This document shows, piece after piece, positions 1 to 8,430 of a stretch of DNA of 10,931 nucleotides. Source of the stretch: Saccoglossus kowalevskii (Eukaryota; Hemichordata; Enteropneusta; Harrimaniidae). Positions within the stretch are counted from its first letter, which is position 1. The number at the start of each line of letters is the position of its first letter. The translations under genes were made by a program, and so were the position numbers. The notes beneath the pieces are model-generated. The model made no database searches. It was not told the origin of the DNA and saw only the letters and a list, made by a program, of their open reading frames with translations. Where the stretch lies: positions 234,706-245,636 of the forward strand of contig NW_003140812.1 of NCBI RefSeq assembly GCF_000003605.2, written 5' to 3'.

Positions 1-1553
1 ATGTAGTGTGTATTTAATAAAAATTAATACCACCTGAGAAGAGTTGAGAAGTGACAACATGCAATGCACGGGCATCGGCGGAAATTACAATGTAATGTGT
101 CACGTTTATTAGGCCATGAGCAAATTTTTACCCTTGACCCCAAACATTTCGCATCTCATTAAAGTCTATATTTTACTATGAACAAAGTGATATCCACCAA
201 TACGCAACAAGATTAGACGAAAACAATGGAATTGAATGGAATCAGTGACACTTTTGTGTTAATAGTATCAGGGGTAAAATCCTCTCTCTCTGAGTTCTCC
301 ACACTTGCCAGGGGGGAATCTCGTCTCGTCTCTCAGTCGCGTCCCCTTGAGGTACGGGATCAGGAAAGTCACTTATACTTTACAGTCAAATAAGACACAC
401 ACAACGAAATACGTTTCAGCTCTCGTCTTAGTCGGTCAATCGAGCACTCTATAAGACACAGCGCCCTGGGGAAAATCCCCAAGACTATCGCAAGGCTGAC
501 CCAAGACTCTCTTAGACTGCGTCAAGGCTCGCCCCAAGTCTCTCCAGGACTGCACTCAGACTGCGTCTATCGTGGAGTCCTCCCCAAGACCAACTCAAAC
601 TCTCTTTATTCATTTTCAAAACTCTAACCAATTACAAAGCAGTAAAAAGACTCTAGGGCGCAACCTTCAATCATAAAGCCAATCACACTAAGTACTGAAT
701 ACGTCATATTTTTTGATTAATCGTTCATTACATTAATAACTATGAATATAAACTGTCAGAATGAGTAGTCTGAATAGCGGCGGTTATCTGGTAATTAGTT
801 CCAAATCAATGAGCCAAGTTCCGTCCAAAACTTCAAATAGGCCTAAACGATGACAGACATAACACAGCAATTCGCTAATAATCAACTAATAAAGTCGGTC
901 AACAGATACGCGAAAACTAATTCATGACAATAGGTTCAAAGTGTTTTGATTATACGGGTATCAGGTGTTATAACTTGAATGCGTTTCAAAACAATTCCTT
1001 TGTTATAAGCATAACACAAACTCTATTTTACAGATTTCTATCACATCAATTTATTAAAATCATAATGGAGTTACAGCCACAACTAAAAAATCAGTTATTT
1101 TACGGAACCTAATTCTCTCAATAATTGTTGCTTTTTTTGAATAAAACACCTTTTTCACATAAGTTTTGTCTAGAAAGCAATGCTTCAGGCGAGTAGCATA
1201 GCGCCCTCTATATTCAATCGAATCTGTTAAAATTAATTATATCTGTATGGGTTAGTAATCCTAATTTTTTGAACAAATTTCTTTTTGGAAGTGATGATTT
1301 GCTCGTATTTCAAGTTCGTTCATTAAATAGAATACAAAATTAACTATTCATTTTTATGATTAGAAATTAGTTGAATAACATTTGATTTGGTAGTTACTGG
1401 TGTGAGAATAATAAAATCTAACATCCTCAAGGGCCTAATATGATTTTTCAGAAGAGGAACACACGAGCAACAGACAAAGAAATCACTCATCCCAGGCCTT
1501 TGGTGCATAGGATTTTTTTTCAATTCACCTCAAAATAAAAGTAGTTGCAAGCC
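1..1553. other. Region without recognisable genes
   Basis: AT-rich sequence with only short chance open frames on both strands. The one patch that differs is about 280-620, which is richer in C and G and holds loose repeats of a CCCAAG-type word (near 480, 500, 535 and 585) and of GACTGCGTC (515 and 559). It also holds a TATAAGA-like word near 451. This could be an old transposon end or a promoter, but I see no coding sequence or terminal repeats to decide. The word GCGCCCTCTA at about 1201 is common in animal mobile-element debris. Nothing else is supportable. Confidence 0.6.
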
Positions 1554-1697
1554 TGCTTAATGCATTGCACTCAAACTACGGCAGTAAGAAAAACACCTGA
1601 ACGCAAGATGGCTGCAATGTGTACCACTTTCTTTCTTTATTACGCATGTAGTAGTATGTGCACAGTAGTGTGACAATAACAACCCCGATTTACTACA
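1554..1697 (-). repeat. 3' LTR of the Ty3/gypsy-type element
   Basis: About 144 bp that align along their whole length with 5271-5399. Shared blocks include CACTCAAACTAC, CACCTGAACGCAAGATG, CCACTTTCTTTCTTTATTACGCATG, and GATTTACTACA at the inner end. In element orientation it starts TGTAGTAAATC and carries AATAAA at 1641-1636, a likely polyadenylation signal. The outer boundary is uncertain by about four bases, because the end corresponding to ATTACA is altered. This copy has about 10 bp more than its partner near 1650-1665. Confidence 0.9.
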
Positions 1698-1707
1698 CTC
1701 TCCCTCC
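1698..1707 (-). other. Polypurine tract (plus-strand primer site)
   Basis: On the minus strand these bases read GGAGGGAGAG and directly abut the first base of the 3' LTR (TGTAG). Position and composition are those of the polypurine tract that primes plus-strand DNA synthesis in LTR retrotransposons. It also fixes the inner LTR boundary. Confidence 0.85.
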
Positions 1708-1798
1708 TAAATAGAAGGTTCACTCAGAAAATATTACAAAAGTCACAGACAAAATATTTTTTTTTCTTAACACTAACAGTTCAACAGTTAAATGTTTC

Positions 1799-2961
1799 TT
1801 ATAAATCCAACAACACTTTTGGTTTTCTCATTCTCAATGGGTAATAACGTCGTTCAACAGTTCCTACAGTTTTAGTTGTGCAACTATCACTCCGTGTTAC
1901 CACATACTCTGAAGTTTGAACAGGAGTAGGTGGAGATTTTGACATATCTGAAATGTCACTAGATTTAGCAGCCAAGTCTGTGATATAATAGAGATGTCAG
2001 AGCTATTATATATTGTAGACTTGTAGTGCTTATCAGAGGAATCTGGAACAGGTTTTGAATGGTTAGATTGTTTGACACCAAATTCAGCAGTATTTAAGTC
2101 TGAGTACATGCCCGAATCGAATGTGAATCAATTTTGTGATACCATTGATATCTACCTTATAGATTAAGGTACCAGTACGTTGATCAATACCAGAAACTAA
2201 TCCTATCACCATTTCTTCGAAATTTCTTTACATACGTCTTTTCCCCCACCTTAACTTGATGTATTTTTTACTCCTGACTTATCATGATATTGAACCTGTT
2301 TATCCTGTTTTTTATTTACGGCCTGTTCGAGATTAGGTTTTAAGAGGGTAAATCGGTTTCCAATTTCCTCTTCAAAAATAAATAGGCTGGAGTTTGACCA
2401 GTAACTGAATGAGGTGTAGACCTATATACTAGAAGAAATACAGCTAATTGATGTAATAAAGAACTTTTGCTAGGGTCTAACACTTTTTTAGTCAAGTTAT
2501 ATTTCACGGTTTTCTCTGTTGGATGCTGGATTGTTAATAGGTACCAAATTGTGTTGAATACCATTGTTTCTCAGAAATGAGACCAACTGAGGTCCATTAT
2601 CAGAAACTATTTTCTCTGGAAGTCCGAAATAACACTATGCGTAATTTCTATATGGTCTCGGCTGAAGTGATAGATCTCGACAAAGTCTATATGAATGTGT
2701 TGCCATGGGCGACTGGCCCACTGCCAGGGATATAAGGGTGATTTTGGTGGACTCTTTTGTACTGCCATATATACATTTGAGCATTTTACCCTAAATTCTA
2801 GATCCTCGTCTAGTCTAGGCCACCATAGATATATAGCTTCTGGCAAAGGCTTTGAATCGGGCAATTCCCAAATCTTCATTAGGCATTCAAAAGTCTTGCA
2901 TAACACCGTAGGAATCACCACTCGCCTCAGAGTTTATAATGACGATTGTAGTATGGTTTGA
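1799..2961 (-). pseudogene. Integrase region of pol, broken
   Basis: The integrase would insert the element's DNA copy into the genome. Visible parts in order: a degraded zinc-binding HHCC segment around WWPRLDEDLEF, with only one cysteine of the four ligands clearly left (KCSNVYM, the second cysteine position is Tyr); the first catalytic Asp in HIDF at 2687-2685; the second in SDNGPQ at 2601-2599; and the acidic region NRENRE near 2540. These are followed by LLVYRSTPHSVTGQTPA (about 2450-2390) and a GPY/F-like domain, TGTLIYKVDINGITKL, near 2190-2140. A long final open stretch ends with RRYYPLRMRKP and TAA at 1801-1799, the usual style of pol C-terminus in this family. At least three frame changes, near 2610, 2530 and 2340, and several stops make it non-functional. 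Confidence 0.85.
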
Positions 2962-2983
2962 ATTTTTCATCCACTTTATCAGG

Positions 2984-3554
2984 CTATCCATGTATTATGA
3001 AATCATGATATCTGGCGAGAACTGGGTCTTTCATAGTGGTCCTGACCACATCCCTTGGTCTCAAAGGTAAATCATCTATACAAGAAATTTTATGAATTCT
3101 GCCATCTTCAGAATTGTGTTTCATCGGTAGGGGTAGATGTGATAGAGCATCTGCATTGTCGTAATCTGCTGACGGTAACCGGATGAAAGTACAGCTCAAC
3201 CGGCATCCAAGCAGCTGCAATTGGTGGAAGGCCTGATTTTGGACCAACAATTGTCGTCAGTGGTTTATTATCTATTGCTAAGATAAAATTCCGTTCATGT
3301 AAATATTTGTGAAATTTTTTCACACCAAATATGATAGCCAAAGCTTCCCGTTCGATTTGACCACGATTTCTTTCACTCACTGACAATGTTCGGGAAGCAT
3401 AGGCATTTGGCCTCTCAGATCCATTTTCCATCACATGGGCAATTACTGACCCAACTCCATGGGGTGTTGCATCACAGGATAACTTAACTGGTAACTTTGG
3501 ATCATAATGAACTAGTACATCAGAACTAAGTAAGACTTCCTTACATTTAGTCAT
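2984..3554 (-). pseudogene. RNase H region of pol
   Basis: RNase H degrades the RNA template during reverse transcription. The frame 3554-3108 is the best-preserved stretch of the element. Relative to its first Met it shows LSCDATPHGVG with the first acidic residue at about residue 28, ERPNAYASRTLS, IEREALAIIFGVKKF with the Glu at about 70, and LAIDNKPL with the third acidic residue at about 95. So the catalytic acids appear intact, although the usual DHKPL reads DNKPL. After about residue 115 the match jumps to the frame 3250-2984, which carries SADYDNADALSHLPL, the conserved end of RNase H and the tether to integrase. This marks a frameshift near 3200. Confidence 0.9.
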
Positions 3555-3570
3555 GCCTGCTTCACAGCTT

Positions 3571-4453
3571 TCACTCCAGTTCCAGGCAACCCCCTTTCTG
3601 TAATAATTTGTTTAATGGATTCAACAAGGATGATAAATTGCCAAGGAAACGCGAATATAACTGAATCATTCCCAACCAAGCTCTCAGTTCACTTTGATTG
3701 GTTGGGTTAGGTGCTTTCACAATGGCTACTACTTTGTCATCAAGTGGCTTAATACATTCTCTATGCAGCTGATGTCCAAGGAAAGTTAAACTCGGCACAC
3801 GGTATTTGCACTTGGCTACATTCAAACTTACATTATATTTCTCCAGGCGTCTGAGTACTTGATACAATATAATGTCATGTTCCTGGTCATCACCTGCAGA
3901 GATTGAAAAATAACACGACGAATGCCAATTGTTATTCATAGTTTTCTGAAAAATGGCTGGTGCACTTGCAATTCCTTAATTCAATCTTTTATAACGATAT
4001 AAACCGCGGTAAGTATTTATGGTTAAATATTCCTGGGACTCGGGATCTAGCTGTAATTGTGTATAGGCTTGTTTTAAATCTAATTTATTGAATATTCTCC
4101 CACCTGAAAATTGCCAAAAACAGTCTTTCAGTGACGGAAGTAGGCACTGATCTACCTCTACTACTCTATTTACAGACACTTTATAATAGCCACAAATTCT
4201 GACCGAACCGTTTGACTTGGGCACATTTACAGTGGGACTGGCTTAATCACTATATGATATATTTTTTCTTCTATCTCTAGGTCATCTAATTGCCTTTCAA
4301 TTGCATCTTTCAACGCGTAGGGAACAAGTCGTGCTTTACAAAAATAGGTTTAGTGCCCTCTTTCAAGTTTACTGATGCTGTAAATCCTTTAAAAGGATCG
4401 GAACTAACTTCCTTGTTTAAACCAAAGACAAACGGATTCCCTCTTAATACTCT
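3571..4453 (-). pseudogene. Reverse transcriptase region of pol, broken
   Basis: RT copies the element RNA into DNA. The N-terminal part reads FGLNKEVSSDPFKGFTASVN (about 4425-4366), then shifts frame into RLVPYALKDAIERQLDDLE (about 4315-4259). It shifts again near 4245 into NVPKSNGSVRICGYYKVSVN and FNKLDLKQAYTQLQLD (about 4239-4050). An in-frame TAA at about 3978-3976 interrupts it before GIASAPAIFQKTMN. The YxDD catalytic box that should follow is not there: the frame reads CYFSISAGDD, so two essential aspartates are lost or shifted. The thumb continues with VLRRLEKYNVSLNVAKCKY and LTFLGHQLH to about 3800, then LRAWLGMIQLYSRFL (about 3680). Confidence 0.9.
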
Positions 4454-4479
4454 GTGGTGGAAAAGCACCGGATTCTGAA

Positions 4480-4915
4480 TATGTACGAGTATTACTTGAA
4501 TTAGTTGTATCCCTAGACACACAGTTGACTTTAAATAGATTAGACCAGTGCAGTCTAATTACTTTAGGCAAATTTCTATCTAGATGTTTCCTATCCTCAA
4601 CTACTAACAATGGAAGTTGGAAACTCTGCCAATTATAACATTCAACTTACATTCCCCTAATACATTTATAGGATTGCCTACATAGTCCTTCTGAGTAACT
4701 AAAGTTTTACACAAGGATAAATGTTTCAAATGATCAATGTAAAACTGACTGGATACCACAGATACACTAGATCCAGTGTCAACTTCAATATCTAACCATA
4801 CATGTTCAATTTCTAATTGTTCATGTATACTGGAAATCCTCCTTTCCCTTACAAACTGTATATACTGTGTAAATTCCCAATTGTTCATCATCAGAACTTG
4901 TTTTGTCTCTGTCAC
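4480..4915 (-). pseudogene. Retropepsin-like aspartic protease region
   Basis: This would cut the Gag-Pol precursor. The frame 4915-4604 has the active-site motif EVDTGSSVSVV, with the Asp at 4780-4778 and the usual hydrophobic stretch before it. It then has LVTQKDYVGNPINVLGECKL, typical of the flap region. The match continues in the neighbouring frame at about 4615-4520 as LPLLVVEDRKHLDRNLPKVI, which fits the C-terminal part where a GRNWL-like motif is expected. A frameshift lies near 4610. The start at 4915 is only the first Met of the frame; in the family the protease is released from a longer polyprotein. Confidence 0.8.
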
Positions 4916-4990
4916 TGGTAGTACAGGTCACGTCATGGACATATTTCTATGAATGGCACATTTGTTTAGTATGCCAATTTTTCGAAATCA

Positions 4991-5234
4991 ACAAGAACTT
5001 GCATCGTGATTTGTAAAACCCATCTCCAACATAGTTTAGGGGTCAAATTCTGGCTGAGGATGACTTTTGACCTGTGTAGGTTGACTCTTTTTGAATCCGC
5101 CATTTCTTGATTTCCCCCTATCACGATTACTGTGTCTGTATTTCATTTCACTACCATTACCAACTACTTTGTTTACACTACTGCCCGCCTGTTTGAAAGT
5201 CAAGGCCTTTTTGGTTAGAAGCTTTCTGATTCAG
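4991..5234 (-). pseudogene. C-terminal gag remnant with zinc knuckle
   Basis: A lysine- and serine-rich linker (ALTFKQAGSSVNK through KKSQPTQVKSH) is open from about 5234 to a TAA at 5038-5036. Right after it, at 5031-4991, is a nucleocapsid zinc knuckle of the CX2CX4HX4C type: C-W-R-C-G-F-T-N-H-D-A-S-S-C. One base is missing in the codon of the second cysteine, so the knuckle spans two frames. A TGA follows the last cysteine. The matrix and capsid parts are absent: only about 35 bases separate this frame from the 5' LTR. The element therefore lost most of gag by internal deletion, or it was copied from an already shortened form. Confidence 0.75.
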
Positions 5235-5250
5235 TGTCCTAATGTTATGA

Positions 5251-5268
5251 TCCCCAAACTCGTCACCA
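5251..5268 (-). other. Primer-binding site, serine-tRNA-like
   Basis: Two bases inside the 5' LTR the minus strand reads TGGTGACGAGTTTGGGGA. The complement of the 3' end of a eukaryotic serine tRNA (GCT anticodon, with added CCA) reads approximately TGGCGACGAGGATGGGA by my recollection, so most positions agree. Position next to the LTR and the TGG start support a primer-binding site. The tRNA identity is an inference. Confidence 0.75.
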
Positions 5269-5270
5269 AC

Positions 5271-5399
5271 TGTAATGTATTTCACTCAAACTACGCAGTA
5301 AAAAACACCTGAACGCAAGATGACTGTCATGTGAACCACTTTCTTTCTTTATTACGCATGCGCGCAGTAGCATGACAATAACAGCTCTGATTTACTACA
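5271..5399 (-). repeat. 5' LTR of the Ty3/gypsy-type element
   Basis: 129 bp starting TGTAGTAAATC and ending ATTACA on the minus strand, paired with 1554-1697. It carries AATAAA at 5353-5348. This is short for an LTR. The transcription start and promoter would lie in this copy, but no clear TATA box is visible. The two LTRs were identical at insertion, so the roughly 10 percent mismatch points to an old insertion. Confidence 0.9.
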
Positions 5400-5823
5400 C
5401 TCAACTCAGTGAATGTATTATTTAGCATCACAAAACGTACTCCCTATCATCCGCTGAATGTACAAGTGCAAAGCAGATATGAATCAAATAACAATATATT
5501 TAACTTCACTAGTATCAGCAAATACATATTTACTCTAGGCCCAAGCACGGGGTAACGTGATGATGCCTTACTGCCGACACAAACTCCTTAGTGAATTAAC
5601 TGTGTACGTCTTCTACAGAGGAAATGACACTTCCAATACTTTGCATTCGGCAATATATTGATTAAACATGCTCGTTATTCTAGTCTATCTTTGGCGACCT
5701 TCCAGACGGTGCATTATTCTCTATTTCTGAAGCCATCTAAACAACTCATCCCATGTATATCATGATCATCAACTATCATAATGATAATATATAAATATGA
5801 TATATTATTGTGTTATTTTACAG
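5400..5823. other. Non-coding, probable intron 3' part
   Basis: No supportable gene. The right end (about 5803-5823) is a T-rich tract ending TTTTACAG, a good splice acceptor for the plus-strand exon that follows. A 13-bp palindrome, TATCATAATGATA, lies at 5774-5786 in AT-rich sequence. Confidence 0.4.
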
Positions 5824-5974
5824 ACCATATGTGATAGGTGATCACGTGGTAACGATGATAGAGGATGCCAAATACAATGGTTGTGCATGCGTGGTGACAC
5901 ATGATGTTCCGTTCTCAGTAGTAGATCCACCTGAGTTTAAAACATCGTTCATTGCAATGCAAGACGATACCTAA
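5824..5974 (+). CDS. Candidate terminal coding exon, unknown protein
   Basis: Directly after an acceptor-like TTATTTTACAG (ending 5823) the plus strand is open for 49 codons from 5825 to a TAA at 5972-5974. The exon would supply one base to a split codon. The translation begins PYVIGDHVVTMIEDAKYNGC and ends EFKTSFIAMQDDT. Its composition is balanced and protein-like, unlike the low-complexity chance frames around it, and it has a C-A-C pair near the middle. There is no start codon at its head, as expected for an internal or last exon. AATAAA at 6276-6281 gives a plausible 3'UTR of about 300 bp. I do not recognise the protein. No upstream exon is identified; if real, earlier exons lie left of the retrotransposon or outside the window. 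Confidence 0.5.
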
Positions 5975-6300
5975 GTCAATTTCACACAAAAACATGAAAC
6001 AATACAACATTTTGTGTAAGTTTGTATGTGATTTGTATTTTGTAATCAACATAGGAACTGTCAGACTGGCTTTTCAGTGAGCAGAAACAATTACCCAAAC
6101 AAGTTTTTTTTTTGTTTCTCGGGTACAATTCAACATATTGCAAGGAAACTTGGTTATTATATGCTCTGGGATAATGTAGAAACCTGGTTATATTTTAGTT
6201 GAAATCCGATCTAATTTGCATATTATTTAGACAATTGTAATCTTTTAGCTTTTTTCCTACGAACTACCAAATTTCAATAAAACTTGATACTATATATATG
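5975..6300 (+). other. Possible 3'UTR with polyadenylation signal
   Basis: AT-rich, without open frames of note, following the stop of the candidate exon. AATAAA lies at 6276-6281. The assignment depends entirely on the exon being real. Confidence 0.35.
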
Positions 6301-7101
6301 GCCTGGGACATTGCGCAGAACTAATCTGTTTCTTGTTACAATCTGTGAATAATAATTTTAAGCATTTTCACATGTTTCTCAATTTAAAAGTCTTATTTAG
6401 GCTAATTTTGTGGCAATTTTAAATTTGCCCTATTTCTGATTTATGTACTCAATACTTTATAAGTTTTCATTGATTCTCACATTGAAATGATGAATAGCAT
6501 TTCGAACTCGCAATTGATCACATATCTTTCCTGGTCTGTTCACTACCATAAAGTTATATTACCCCCAAGGAATTCCTTCCACCTGGAGAGGTGTCCCTCC
6601 AGACGCTTGAATCTAAACAACTACCTTTTATCTGAATGATAAGTTCTATCATACAAGTACTGAATTCACCAAAGCCAATTATACACTCCTTGTGACTCAA
6701 TATTTACAGCATACTTTGCCGATCGAGTAACCTGCTGTCATATGCTTTCACTATCCACTCTTTCCTGGATCTGTAAAAAGACAGCTCCTATTCTGTTTTT
6801 TGTGCGTCCATGTCCAGCACATATTCACCTTTTCCCCGTTGTAACTACCGCTACCAACAACGCCATTATTACCACAGTTGCACTCTGCTAAACGTATATG
6901 GTATATGATCCAACCACATTTGTACCACTTTTCTTATCCGCTTTACGATATGGTACTATTATCTCACTGCTAGGAGAAACAATAACCACTTGTTTGCAGC
7001 ATCATACTGGCAGAAAAATCTATGCTTTCCTATCGTACTATTTTATCAATAAATACGAGCTGTAAGTTATGTCTGGCATACAATATATTATTATTAACAA
7101 C
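6301..7101. other. Region without recognisable genes
   Basis: Mostly AT-rich and featureless. A perfect 12-bp palindrome, AAGGAATTCCTT, lies at 6567-6578, and an inverted pair CTGGAG/CTCCAG at 6583-6602. On the minus strand at about 6997-6885 a 35-codon stretch reads protein-like (VVIVSPSSEIIVPYRKADKK) but has no start and ends at a stop. It may be debris of the same source as the frame at 7102-7314. Confidence 0.4.
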
Positions 7102-7314
7102 TCAAGATATATACCACCATATTAGCCTCGCCAGTTTCATGGATGACCAACGGCTTGCCAGTAACTGACTTTTCTTTTCGAGAGGTTTCACTACCACACT
7201 TTCAATATCACTATCATTTGACATGGCCTCCTGCAACTCTGTGGCATAAGTACCAGCCCGCCCATCAGAACTAAATCGGGCTTTGTATATTCTTACTGTG
7301 TATATGCTAAAAAG
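7102..7314 (-). CDS. Unidentified 70-codon open frame
   Basis: Open on the minus strand between a TAA at 7317-7315 and a TGA at 7104-7102, with an internal ATG at 7224-7222 that would give 40 residues. The translation includes KARFSSDGRAGTYATELQEA, then SNDSDIESVVVKPLEKKSQ and LLASRWSSMKLARLIW. It is rich in charged residues and less AT-biased than its surroundings, which is why I list it. I do not recognise a family. It could be an exon of a host gene, the remains of a transposon protein, or chance. Confidence 0.25.
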   Translation of the reverse strand, partial: LFSIYTVRIYKARFSSDGRAGTYATELQEAMSNDSDIESVVVKPLEKKSQLLASRWSSMKLARLIWWYIS

Positions 7315-7562
7315 TTAACTGTGCATTTAACAGGGCAGTGTGACCCAACTAATAACAGAATTGCCACATATTACTGTTTAGGCATGTTGACAATGCGCCT
7401 GGAATAGAGCTAATACGTATGTTATAGACGGTACATAGTATAGATTTAGTTTGAATATAGTTAGTTATTAGACTAAGGTAACAAGACTAATTACTATGAC
7501 AAAAATATTTTCAATATATCTCACAGCAAGGATTCACAAAGATAAAACTCAAACCAAATACT
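7315..7562. other. Region without recognisable genes
   Basis: Short AT-rich stretch leading into the minisatellite. No open frame, repeat or clear signal. Confidence 0.5.
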
Positions 7563-7749
7563 GGTTAGAACTTAGCCCAAGGGGTAGTGTGAAACACTGG
7601 CTGGCTAGAAATCAGAAGTTCTACTGTAAACTGGGACTGGCTAGAAATCGGAGAGAAACTAGGTTTGACTAGAAATCAGAAACGTCTAGTCAGAACCTGG
7701 GCCTAGATAGATATCAGAAAGGGTCTGTGTGAAACTTAGGCATAGGGTT
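7563..7749 (+). repeat. Minisatellite, left block (about 5 units)
   Basis: Imperfect tandem units of about 36-41 bp, anchored at GGYTAGAAATCAGAA-like words starting near 7563, 7603, 7639, 7667 and 7705. One unit is shortened to 28 bp. The rest of the unit resembles GGGTCTAGTGTGAAACTGG. The same family in the same orientation makes up 10441-10841. The block stops in mid-unit at TAGGGTT (7743-7749). Confidence 0.9.
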
Positions 7750-7803
7750 TTCAATCCGCCCATTTACCTAGTTCATTCCAGAGGCACCTCTGTTCATACC
7801 CAT

Positions 7804-7847
7804 TATAGACTCAGGTCAGACAAAATGACTATTTTAAACTGTAGGCA
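7804..7847 (+). repeat. Direct repeat, copy A
   Basis: A stretch of about 44 bp with TATAGACTCAGGTCAGA at its left and AAACTGTAGGCA at its right end. It matches 8037-8079 at about four in five positions. The copies are about 233 bp apart, downstream of the recombinase remnant in element orientation, and could belong to the non-coding terminal part of that element. Confidence 0.7.
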
Positions 7848-8036
7848 ATAATATGCGATTCAGCCAATGACGGAGAGAGTAATTTGGGTCAGGGTCACGT
7901 AACACATGACCGAGGTCAAGAGGTCAGTGCCATTTTGTATTATGTTCACTCCCTGTTTTCTCTGTATATGAGGACTTAAAACCAATAGCTACGGAAAGTG
8001 GGGTTGTTGAAAGAGACCATGTTCAGTTACCCACCA

Positions 8037-8079
8037 TATACTCCGGTCAGTCAAAATTACTAATTTGAACTGTAGGCAG
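8037..8079 (+). repeat. Direct repeat, copy B
   Basis: Partner of 7804-7847: TATACTCCGGTCAGTCAAAA at the left and GAACTGTAGGCA at the right. Sequence between the copies is non-coding. Direct repeats near an end recall the split direct repeats of Ngaro-type elements, but a matching copy at the other end was not seen. Confidence 0.7.
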
Positions 8080-8430
8080 AGTCAGATGCTGAGGGGTGGT
8101 GGGTTTCCGAGCAAATGAGAAATAAAGAAGTACTCAAGTACTCCGATCCCGGGACAAATTTTACTTATGACTACAACCTAGCTAAGACCAGTAAAAATGG
8201 TGTCTTATCTTGTAAGTGTAGTTCCCAATAGTAAAAGCATACTGCTGAGGGTGACGGAGTTGGCATTGCCAGAGTACGCTAGACCCAACCCCTATTTTTG
8301 GAGTAACTAGCATTTCAAAAACAGTTCTGAATGAAGGCATAGTTCGAAAGTGAGGGCCTGAGAATGTTGTAGTTCTGACGGCAGAAATCATGACTGCTCT
8401 ATCGCCTATTCGCAGTAATTCCTGTGGTCG

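Larger units (their letters stand above)
1554..5399 (-). mobile_element. Decayed Ty3/gypsy-type LTR retrotransposon
   Basis: A 3.85-kb element in minus orientation, bounded by two similar repeats that start TG and end CA. Just inside the right LTR is a primer-binding site, and just inside the left LTR is a polypurine tract. Between them, reading leftward, come the gag zinc knuckle, aspartic protease, reverse transcriptase, RNase H, integrase with SDNGPQ, and a C-terminal domain. Integrase lying after RNase H is the Ty3/gypsy order, not Copia. The element is dead: several frameshifts and stops break pol, the RT catalytic motif is damaged, most of gag is missing, and the LTRs differ at roughly a dozen positions plus an indel of about 10 bp. 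No env-like frame follows integrase. I could not see a target-site duplication: the left flank reads AAGCC and the right flank CTCAA. Confidence 0.93.

Noticed and set aside
924-1112. Plus-strand open frame of 62 codons
   Set aside because: AT-driven composition, no motif, no splice or repeat context. Likely chance.
1799-2100. Possible env-like frame after integrase
   Set aside because: The open stretch joins the pol C-terminal tail ending RRYYPLRMRKP. There is no room for a signal peptide or membrane protein before the polypurine tract.
5091-5312. Plus-strand open frame of 73 codons
   Set aside because: Antisense to the gag linker, primer-binding site and LTR. A shadow.
1549-5404. Target-site duplication of the LTR element
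   Set aside because: The flanks AAGCC (left) and CTCAA (right) do not match. The shared CTC after ACA at the right side of both LTRs is internal sequence on one side and flank on the other, so it is not a duplication.
8182-8391. Minus-strand open frame of 69 codons after the recombinase
   Set aside because: Lies where the non-coding end of a DIRS-type element is expected. No domain or motif was recognised, so it is not listed as a gene.
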